Shown here: piece after piece, positions 4,679-9,693 of the stretch
Numbering within the stretch: the stretch's first letter is position 1
Layout of the letters: every line of letters starts with the position of its first letter
DNA from: Treponemataceae bacterium
Lineage (GTDB): Bacteria; Spirochaetota; Spirochaetia; Treponematales; Treponemataceae
Direction of reading: 5' to 3'
Assembly (NCBI GenBank): GCA_024402455.1
Contig: JAKSTS010000066.1
Location: 1-9,693, forward strand
Length of the DNA stretch: 9,693 nt
The notes under the pieces: model-generated
Databases searched by the model: none
What the model was told of the DNA's origin: nothing
Seen by the model: only the letters and a program-made list of their open reading frames with translations
Translations under genes and position numbers: made by a program

Positions 4679-5224
4679 TCAGCAGCTGCGCAATTTTCTG
4701 CTTGGTTTGTATTCACGCTTGCCATAAGTTCTGTCAAGATTCAGAAGTGCAGTTTTGCATAAATGATCATTTTCATCGAGTGCAAAAAGCGAAAAATTGT
4801 CTATCAGCATTTGTGCTGTGCTTTCTTCTTCCATCTGTTCTTTTATAAACCAGTTCAAAAAGCATTTTGTTTTATAGTCGTTTTCCAGAACTGCCTGTGT
4901 ATAAATCTTGTTGATTGAAGTAGTTACATAAATTTCGTGTTTCAAGGCTTTTTCAAGTGGTGCTTTTAAACTGATAAAAGACAGTGCAGCTGGCTGAATC
5001 GGTTCAAATTTAATTTCTGCATTGTTCTGGTGCAAAAAATTATAGAAAATCATTGCATGATCTTCTTCTTCTTTTGCCTGTACTTTAAACCACGAGGCAA
5101 AACCTGAAAGACCTTTTGATTCATAGAAATCTGCAATCTGCAGATAAAGATATGCAGATTCAAATTCTTTCTGAAGCTGACTGCTTAAAAGGTCCTGAAT
5201 TGATTTAGATAATTTTGATTCCAT
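4679..5224 (-). CDS. ftn: Ferritin (FtnA-type, non-haem)
   Basis: I place the start at 5224, giving 181 residues, because GGAGA lies a few bases before this ATG and the protein then begins like other bacterial ferritins (L...IQ..L..QLQKEFESAYLYLQIA). An in-frame ATG at 5281 would add 19 residues with no ribosome site. The ferroxidase ligands are all present and three positions later than in E. coli FtnA: Glu20, Glu53, His56, Glu97, Gln130 and Glu133. There is no haem-binding Met pattern of bacterioferritin. The protein forms a 24-mer shell, oxidises Fe(II) and stores it as ferric mineral in the cytoplasm, lowering the iron available for peroxide chemistry. The C-terminal tail (YGKREYKPSRKLRSC) is basic. 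Its position beside perR and rbr suggests joint control, but its upstream region has no copy of either palindrome. Confidence 0.92.
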   Translation of the reverse strand: MESKLSKSIQDLLSSQLQKEFESAYLYLQIADFYESKGLSGFASWFKVQAKEEEDHAMIFYNFLHQNNAEIKFEPIQPAALSFISLKAPLEKALKHEIYVTTSINKIYTQAVLENDYKTKCFLNWFIKEQMEEESTAQMLIDNFSLFALDENDHLCKTALLNLDRTYGKREYKPSRKLRSC

Positions 5225-5299
5225 AAGATTCTCCTTGTTGCTGAAAAGTTTTTGTACTTCAGCTAAAGAGAACTTACTCAATTTTTTGGTGAAGAAACC

Positions 5300-5325
5300 G
5301 TCAAAAAACAGTCAAAAACAGTCAA
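5300..5325 (-). repeat. Three TTGAC repeats upstream of ferritin
   Basis: Read on the minus strand the sequence is TTGACTG, TTTTTGACTG, TTTTTTGACGG: TTGAC occurs three times, ending at 5321, 5311 and 5300, that is 10 and 11 bases apart. Any of them could act as a -35 box, but I see no good TATAAT at the matching distance, so the phased repeats may be a binding site for an activator instead. Confidence 0.4.
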
Positions 5326-5364
5326 TTAAAAAAAATGCAGTGAATTTATTTGTACAGAAAATTA

Positions 5365-5416
5365 AACAGCCGCCGTTATTCATTTTAATTTTTATTCGTG
5401 CGGCGGGACTGCTGTT
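5365..5416 (-). terminator. Terminator of the membrane HTH gene
   Basis: On the minus strand AACAGC then CCGCCG (5406-5401) pair with CGGCGG (5375-5370) and CTGTT, followed by TAATTTTC. The stem has a small bulge on one side and a long AT-rich loop of 25 bases. It lies 24 bases after the stop codon at 5441. Confidence 0.6.
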
Positions 5417-5440
5417 TTTTCAGTTTCAGCTGAAAAGCTG

Positions 5441-6121
5441 TTATTTTAAAAGATCTGCATATTCTTTTTTGAATTGCTCAACAAGCTCTTTTTTTGTCAT
5501 AAAGTTTCTGTCCATTGCAGCTTTTAATCTTCTGTAAATAGTTGATTCAGAATAACCTTCAAATTCAATTGATTTTTGCAGACGATTTTTGCTTAGCTGT
5601 GCAAGAATTTTAATTTCATCATCATGCAGCGATAATTTGCTTCGTTTGTATGTTGAACCGATGACAGTGTTGAAAGTATAAAAAAACCACACTCCACGTG
5701 TAACATGAAGCAGATAATGATAAAACTGTTCTTCGTTCAAAATATATGCAATTGTAACCGCAATAAAATAAATTCCAAGGGTCTGAAATTTTATTTTGGG
5801 TTGAACCATTATGACGATGAAAAGCATAAAAAGACATGTAAAATTGTTATAAAGAAGTGTTTTATGGAATGCGGTTATAAAAATCAGCACAACTGAATAA
5901 AGAAGATAGAAATATGAAAAGCATTTTTTCTTAAAGATTAATGCACATGGAATATATGAAAGGTTTAACCCGATAACGATCCAGGTACGTGTTGCTATGC
6001 CTTCTTTAAAACCTTTGTATAAATAAAGCAGACTCATCATAAATGACAATAAGCTTGTAATTAATACAAACTGATTATCTTTAGAAAGATTTTTGAAATT
6101 TAATTGTGTTTTTTTATTCAT
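5441..6121 (-). CDS. Membrane-anchored HTH regulator
   Basis: 226 residues. Residues 17-155 contain five or six hydrophobic segments (about 18-38, 46-63, 68-85, 94-107, 112-128, and a weaker one at 136-155). Basic loops such as KKK at 64-66 would sit inside. After the last one comes a cytoplasmic part: LSLHDDEIKILAQLSKN at 163-179, then EFEGYSESTIYRRLKAAMDR at 186-205. This reads like a LuxR/sigma-4-type helix-turn-helix (first helix after 'L...E..IL..L', recognition helix 'SESTIYRRLK'). A short charged helix ends the protein. I infer a one-component regulator that senses a membrane or external signal and binds DNA at the membrane. The family is unnamed to me. GAGG lies five bases before the ATG. 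It diverges from the MATE pump gene, which it may control, with an inverted repeat near its own start (6143-6157). Membrane topology is confident; DNA binding is likely but not proven. Confidence 0.7.
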   Translation of the reverse strand: MNKKTQLNFKNLSKDNQFVLITSLLSFMMSLLYLYKGFKEGIATRTWIVIGLNLSYIPCALIFKKKCFSYFYLLYSVVLIFITAFHKTLLYNNFTCLFMLFIVIMVQPKIKFQTLGIYFIAVTIAYILNEEQFYHYLLHVTRGVWFFYTFNTVIGSTYKRSKLSLHDDEIKILAQLSKNRLQKSIEFEGYSESTIYRRLKAAMDRNFMTKKELVEQFKKEYADLLK

Positions 6122-6142
6122 TGAATCCTCGCTTTGTTTGTG

Positions 6143-6157
6143 TAATCTTTCAGATTA
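6143..6157. promoter_or_regulatory. Inverted repeat upstream of the membrane HTH gene
   Basis: TAATCT (6143-6148), TTC, AGATTA (6152-6157) is a perfect 6-3-6 inverted repeat about 22 bases before the ATG at 6121. It could be an operator for the regulator itself or a leader hairpin. No consensus promoter could be fixed beside it. Confidence 0.3.
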
Positions 6158-6268
6158 ATATTCAATAATTTTGTGGAAGACTTAAAAGTTTGGATTTTTT
6201 AAGACAATCATATTTTATATGGTGTGTTTTTGTTATGCAATAGTTTGAGCATGTGCTATGGGAGAAAA

Positions 6269-6349
6269 ATGTTCAATTTTGTAAAAATCATAAGGAATTT
6301 GGCTGATAAAATGCTTTTCTTTGCGGTGCTATATTATGGAAAATTCTAA
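6269..6349 (+). CDS. Possible 26-residue peptide ahead of the MATE gene
   Basis: ATG at 6269 follows GGGAG by four bases and is open for 26 codons to TAA at 6347-6349, giving MFNFVKIIRNLADK then MLFFAVLYYGKF. The second half is hydrophobic with a lysine near the end, so it could be a small membrane peptide or a translated leader of the pump gene 42 bases downstream. The ribosome site is better than that of the pump gene. Chance cannot be excluded at this length. Confidence 0.3.
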   Translation: MFNFVKIIRNLADKMLFFAVLYYGKF

Positions 6350-6391
6350 AGATAAAGATGATTCATTTTATGAATAAAAGCGTGTGGTTTT

Positions 6392-7738
6392 ATGAAAGAC
6401 AGAACAATGAATATGACGGCAGGAAGCCCTGTCCGTCTGATTTTAATTTTTTCTATTCCTCTCTTAATAGGAAACATTTTCCAGCAGTTTTATAATCTTG
6501 CAGATTCAATAATTGTCGGCAGGTTCATAAATGCAGATGCGCTTGCAGCAATTGGCGCAACAAGTTCAATAACTTTTTTATTTTTTGCATTGTGCAATGG
6601 TTTCGGTTCTGGTGGCGGCATAATTGTTTCTCAGAATTTTGGCAGAGGCGACACTGCACAGGTAAAAAACTCAATTGTAAACACCGGCTATATTATGCTT
6701 GTAATGCCTGCTGCTGTCGGTGTTGTGGCTTTTGTTCTGGCGCGCCCGATACTTGCAGTTTTAAAAACGCCTGCGGACATTTTTGATGATGCACTGATTT
6801 ATATAAGGCTTATGTGCTGCGGACTTTTGTTCGTGTCTGTTTATAACTATGTTTCGTCTATGATGAGGGCGCTTGGTGATTCAAAAACACCTTTGTATTT
6901 TTTGATTTTTTCGTGCTTTTTGAATGCCGGGCTTGATCTGCTTTTTGTCTGTGTATTAAAAAAAGGTGTGTTCGGTGCCGGAATTGCAACGTTGATTTCT
7001 CAATTTATTTCTAATGTTCTGTGCGTCGGTTATGCGTTTAAATTTAATCCATATTTCAAGTTTACAAAAGCAGACCTCGCTTATAACCCCGAAACAATAA
7101 GAAGTACAATAAAGCTCGGGCTGCCGCTGTCGCTTCAATTTTCAATGATTGCTGTGTCATGCATGGCTCTTCAGCGTGTTGTAAATTCTTTTGGTCCTGT
7201 TGCAGTTGCAGCTTTTACGGCTTCAAGCCGCATAGAACAGATTATTCACCAGCCGTATCAGACGCTGAGTGCAGCACTTGCAACATTTACAGGTCAGAAT
7301 TTTGGTGCATCAAAAAACGACCGTGTCATTCAAGGCTATCACCGTACACTGCTTATGATGACAATTTTTACAGCCGTAATGGTTCCAGTAATTCAGTTTT
7401 TTGGAACAGAAATTACTTCGATTTTTGTCGTTGAAAAAGAAGTAATTGAAATGGGTGCGCTTGCCATGCAGATTACGAGCATTTTTTATATTTTTCTTGG
7501 CTTAATTTATGTTGTACGTGGCATTTTAAACGGAATGGGCGATTCTTTCTTTGCACTGCTTAACGGCATTGTAGAAGTTGTCGGCCGTTTTTTTGTACCT
7601 GTGATGCTGACATCAATTCCAAAAATTAATGTATGGGGAATCTGGTGGTCTGTAGGCATTGTCTGGTTTTTGAGCGGTTTTACGGCGTGGCTGCGGTACA
7701 AAATGAAAAAAGGCGACCTTTTAAAAAAGTTATGTTAA
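6392..7738 (+). CDS. MATE-family multidrug/cation efflux transporter
   Basis: 448 residues, the usual MATE length, with about twelve membrane helices in two similar halves. The N-terminal signature TAGSPVRLILIFSIPLLIGN and FQQFYNLADSIIVGRF is typical. In the first half, MRALGDSKTPLYF (about 160 residues in) is the family's G.G..+.P loop; the second half has the counterpart RGILNGMGDSFFALL. The protein sits in the cytoplasmic membrane and exports organic cations or drugs in exchange for Na+ or H+. The substrate cannot be told from sequence. The ATG at 6392 has only a poor ribosome site (GTGTGG), and ATG codons at residues 6 and 8 are alternatives. Transcription probably continues into the small gene 36 bases downstream. 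The divergent membrane HTH protein is a plausible regulator. Confidence 0.93.
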   Translation: MKDRTMNMTAGSPVRLILIFSIPLLIGNIFQQFYNLADSIIVGRFINADALAAIGATSSITFLFFALCNGFGSGGGIIVSQNFGRGDTAQVKNSIVNTGYIMLVMPAAVGVVAFVLARPILAVLKTPADIFDDALIYIRLMCCGLLFVSVYNYVSSMMRALGDSKTPLYFLIFSCFLNAGLDLLFVCVLKKGVFGAGIATLISQFISNVLCVGYAFKFNPYFKFTKADLAYNPETIRSTIKLGLPLSLQFSMIAVSCMALQRVVNSFGPVAVAAFTASSRIEQIIHQPYQTLSAALATFTGQNFGASKNDRVIQGYHRTLLMMTIFTAVMVPVIQFFGTEITSIFVVEKEVIEMGALAMQITSIFYIFLGLIYVVRGILNGMGDSFFALLNGIVEVVGRFFVPVMLTSIPKINVWGIWWSVGIVWFLSGFTAWLRYKMKKGDLLKKLC

Positions 7739-7774
7739 TTGATTTGACATGCAGAAAATCAGGCGGAAAATTTT

Positions 7775-8389
7775 ATGAATGATAACAAAATTGACCAGAA
7801 AAACATAATGCTTTTTAATAAAATCAAGCTTTTGAACAATATTGCAGACTCCATTGCAAATTTTGGCGAAACACAATGCGGTATATCTGAATTATTGGAC
7901 AAAACAGATTTAAACTGTGGTGCAATTCCAGAAGGTTCTTTTGAACAGGTGATTGACCTGAATGCACCTCAACAATTTCTTTCGCTTTATGAGCATGTTG
8001 CAGAATCGCGCTTTGCATTTGCGGTAATTTCACTTTTGAAACATAACGGAGAACTTTTAGAACCTGTAAGACAGTTCTGCTTTCAGGTTGGAAAATCAAA
8101 TGCCGTAAAAGGCGTTTGCAGCACGTCAGAAGCATTTGAAATTTTTAAGCTTTTTATTCTTGACGGTGCAGCAGACGAAAAAACAAAGCAGATAATTTCG
8201 CAGAATCCTTCGGAACTTGTCTGGAAAGAAACAAAAGATGTTCATAAAGAATATTGGGAAAAATTCGGCGGAAATGTTTCAACGTATTACGAGCTTCTTT
8301 TGTGTTTTGTAAATGGTCTTTTTGAAAATCAGTTTGATTTTTTTATTGAACCGGATTTGACTTTCAGGTTTTCAAAAATAAAAAACTGA
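7775..8389 (+). CDS. Unrecognised 204-residue cytoplasmic protein
   Basis: I cannot name a family. The protein has no signal peptide and no membrane helix. It is largely alpha-helical, with predicted helices around FNKIKLLNNIADSIANF (14-30), FLSLYEHVAESRFAFAVISLLK (68-89), EAFEIFKLFILDG, and STYYELLLCFVNGLF near the end. It has several single cysteines (for example in TQCG, LNCG and KGVCS), none in a clear metal motif. The start at 7775 has a modest ribosome site (GGCGGA), and the gene begins 36 bases after the MATE stop codon without a terminator or a complete promoter in between, so the two are likely one operon. A functional link to the pump is only suggested by that position. Confidence 0.7.
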   Translation: MNDNKIDQKNIMLFNKIKLLNNIADSIANFGETQCGISELLDKTDLNCGAIPEGSFEQVIDLNAPQQFLSLYEHVAESRFAFAVISLLKHNGELLEPVRQFCFQVGKSNAVKGVCSTSEAFEIFKLFILDGAADEKTKQIISQNPSELVWKETKDVHKEYWEKFGGNVSTYYELLLCFVNGLFENQFDFFIEPDLTFRFSKIKN

Positions 8390-8453
8390 AAACTTTTGAA
8401 GTGGCTTATAAAAGCTTGTTGTTCAGGTAAAAAAGCAGTGCGCATTATTTTTT

Positions 8454-8473
8454 TGATATATACTTACAGTAAG
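8454..8473 (+). promoter_or_regulatory. Candidate extended -10 and palindrome before the epimerase gene
   Basis: TGATATATA (8454-8462) looks like an extended -10, the same type as the operon promoter at 3189-3197. It runs directly into CTTAC-A-GTAAG (8463-8473), a perfect 5-1-5 inverted repeat at the expected transcription start. The same gap has GCTTATAAAA twice, at 8404-8413 and 8493-8502, of unknown meaning; the second could also be a -10 (TATAAA) but has no -35. Confidence 0.35.
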
Positions 8474-8527
8474 AAAAGCAGCATTGTGGCTTGCTTATAA
8501 AAACATATTGAATATGGGAGAGTATAA

Positions 8528-9520
8528 ATGAAAGCGTTGTTTATCGGTGGAACAGGAACAATAAGCATGGCAATTACAGAATTGCTTTTGCAGAAAGGCT
8601 GGGAAGTTTATCTTATAAACAGAGGGAACCGGAACAGTGACAAACGTCTGAAAGGTGCACATTTTATAAAAGTAGACATCAATGATGAACAGACAGCAGC
8701 CAAAAAACTTGAAAAGCTTGAATTTGATGTTGCCTGCGATTTTATCGGATTCGTTCCTTCTCAGCTTGAAAGAGACTACCGCCTTTTGAAAGGCAAAGTA
8801 AAACAGTTTATGTATATAAGTTCTGCTTCGGCCTATCAGAAACCATGCAGCAATTTTGTAATAAGCGAAAAAACACCGCTTGCAAACCCATATTGGGAAT
8901 ATTCCCGGAATAAAATTGCCTGCGAAGATTATTTAATGAAGCTTTATCGCGAAGAAAGTTTTCCTGTTACGATAATAAGACCAAGCCACACATACGATGA
9001 ACGTTCTGTTCCTCTTGGTGTTCATGGCGAAAAAGGCAGCTATCAGGTTGTAAAACGCATAAAAGAAGGCAAGCCTGTTATCATACACGGAGACGGCACA
9101 AGCCTTTGGACAATTACGCACAATTCAGATTTTGCAAAAGGTTTTGCAGGTCTTATGGGCAATATTCATGCAATAGGCGAAGCTGTGCAGATTATGTCAG
9201 ACGAAGTTTTGACATGGAACCAGATTTATAAATGCATTGCCGATGCTTTGGGTGTTGAATTAAAACCTGTGTATGTTTCATCTGCATATCTTGCTTCGCA
9301 CAGCAGTTACGATTTTACGGGCAGCTTAATCGGTGACAAAGCCAATTCTGTTGTTTTTGACTGCAGCAAACTTAAAGCTCTTGTGCCAGATTTTGCTGCG
9401 ACAAAACGCGCCGACCAGGGCATAAGAGAAACTGTTGAATACATAATGGAACACAAAGAATTTCAGATTGAAGACCCTGAATTTGACAAGTGGTGCGATG
9501 AAATAATTGCAAAACAGTAA
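8528..9520 (+). CDS. NAD-dependent epimerase/dehydratase-like (extended/atypical SDR) protein
   Basis: 330 residues with a Rossmann fold. The dinucleotide-binding loop is GGTGTIS at 7-13, followed by a strand ending INRG (30-33), where the Arg often favours NADP. D50 in VDIND and the strand YISSASAY (96-103) follow the family order. The catalytic pair is Tyr125 and Lys129 in YSRNK, with Ser98-Ser99 as the third element. IIRPSHTYDER and a C-terminal substrate domain (VIIHGDGTSLWTITHNSDFAKGF) complete an SDR of the nucleoside-sugar epimerase type; the GGTGTIS form is typical of the atypical branch that includes CSP41-like and isoflavone-reductase-like proteins. It probably acts on a nucleotide sugar or a related substrate in the cytoplasm, but which one is open. 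GGGAGAG lies a few bases before the ATG and a strong terminator follows, so it seems to be transcribed alone. Confidence 0.85.
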   Translation: MKALFIGGTGTISMAITELLLQKGWEVYLINRGNRNSDKRLKGAHFIKVDINDEQTAAKKLEKLEFDVACDFIGFVPSQLERDYRLLKGKVKQFMYISSASAYQKPCSNFVISEKTPLANPYWEYSRNKIACEDYLMKLYREESFPVTIIRPSHTYDERSVPLGVHGEKGSYQVVKRIKEGKPVIIHGDGTSLWTITHNSDFAKGFAGLMGNIHAIGEAVQIMSDEVLTWNQIYKCIADALGVELKPVYVSSAYLASHSSYDFTGSLIGDKANSVVFDCSKLKALVPDFAATKRADQGIRETVEYIMEHKEFQIEDPEFDKWCDEIIAKQ

Positions 9521-9524
9521 ATAT

Positions 9525-9553
9525 AAGGCTATCAGCTGCGCTGATAGCCTTTT
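9525..9553. terminator. Terminator after the epimerase gene
   Basis: AAGGCTATCAGC (9525-9536) pairs over 12 bp with GCTGATAGCCTT (9540-9551), loop TGC, then TTTT. It starts four bases after the stop codon. Read on the other strand it could also stop transcripts of the ABC transporter gene, although the T-run there (CCTTATATTT) is broken. Confidence 0.85.
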
Positions 9554-9622
9554 GCCGAACCAAACTAAAGTATGTGAACCATTTAATGCGAAAGTTCAAT
9601 ACTTTCAATTATTAAAAAAATC

Positions 9623-9693
9623 TTATGCAAATTGAGCTTGGCGTAATTTGTAATATTCCCCTTTCTTTTCCATTAATTCTTGTGGAGTTCCGC
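9623..9693 (-). CDS. C-terminal end of an ABC exporter (permease-ATPase) (partial)
   Basis: The minus strand is open from the right edge to TAA at 9625-9623. The last 22 residues are GTPQELMEKKGEYYKLRQAQ, then FA. This matches the very conserved end of MsbA/LmrA-type half-transporters, 'GTH.ELL...G.YY.L...Q'; Pro replaces the usual His. The protein should be a membrane permease fused to an ATP-binding domain, probably a half of a heterodimeric exporter. The substrate is unknown. It converges on the epimerase gene, and a weak hairpin (GAAAGT 9590-9595 with ACTTTC 9601-9606) follows its stop. Confidence 0.75.
   Translation of the reverse strand, partial: GTPQELMEKKGEYYKLRQAQFA

Noticed and set aside
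5225..5281. 19-residue N-terminal extension of ferritin
   Set aside because: No ribosome site before the upstream ATG, whereas the ATG at 5224 has GGAGA and gives the normal ferritin start.
6336..6377. 13-codon frame (MENSKDKDDSFYE) before the MATE gene
   Set aside because: No ribosome site and it overlaps the better 26-codon frame; kept only as a possibility.
7744..7749. Perfect TTGACA between the MATE gene and the next gene
   Set aside because: No -10 at 15-19 bases, and a start there would fall at or after the next ATG; the two genes are more simply one operon.
8404..8502. GCTTATAAAA direct repeat (8404-8413 and 8493-8502) as a mobile-element footprint
   Set aside because: The 79 bases between hold no gene or inverted ends; the repeat is short and AT-rich and may be chance.

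Overview
The window is an AT-rich, densely packed bacterial chromosome segment. PerR, rubrerythrin and ferritin together point to an anaerobe that meets traces of oxygen. The FliM-type domains, the five- to six-helix membrane protein with a C-terminal HTH, and the overall codon style suggest a host-associated spirochaete such as Treponema. That assignment is inference from gene style; an anaerobic Bacillota member is not excluded. There is no tRNA, rRNA, CRISPR array or transposase.

Left edge (1-560): the C-terminal end of a probable SAM-dependent methyltransferase, then a compact locus built like a type I toxin-antitoxin module of the Fst/par kind. A 31-codon hydrophobic peptide gene lies on the minus strand, preceded by a strong Shine-Dalgarno and its own promoter. 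A short RNA with a near-consensus promoter runs towards it on the plus strand. The two transcripts converge on one hairpin. The RNA carries a loop, CCCAUU, complementary to the peptide's ribosome binding site, and the peptide mRNA can also hide that site with its own leader.

Region 564-3228 is a three-gene minus-strand operon: an unrecognised 151-residue protein, a 438-residue fusion, and an AAC(3)-like acetyltransferase that lacks the usual RSxHP motif. The fusion joins an XRE-type DNA-binding domain to an almost complete FliM (YDF...R.DK start, middle domain, SpoA domain) plus a second FliN-like SpoA domain. The HTH sits where FliM normally has its CheY-binding peptide. An extended -10 promoter drives the operon, and it lies among helically phased AGTAGAATT repeats that could be the regulator's own operator.

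Region 3420-5224 is an oxidative-stress and iron cluster. perR has a 6-1-6 palindrome at its transcription start. rubrerythrin has a different 8-1-8 palindrome in its promoter region. Ferritin converges on rubrerythrin across a strong bidirectional terminator. PerR senses peroxide, rubrerythrin reduces it, and ferritin stores the iron that would otherwise drive Fenton chemistry.

Region 5365-8389 holds a membrane-anchored HTH regulator (minus), diverging from a MATE efflux pump and a downstream unrecognised 204-residue protein. A possible 26-residue peptide lies between the divergent genes.

Region 8528-9693 holds an NAD-dependent epimerase-like SDR protein ending in a clean terminator. The tail of an ABC exporter gene enters from the right on the minus strand.
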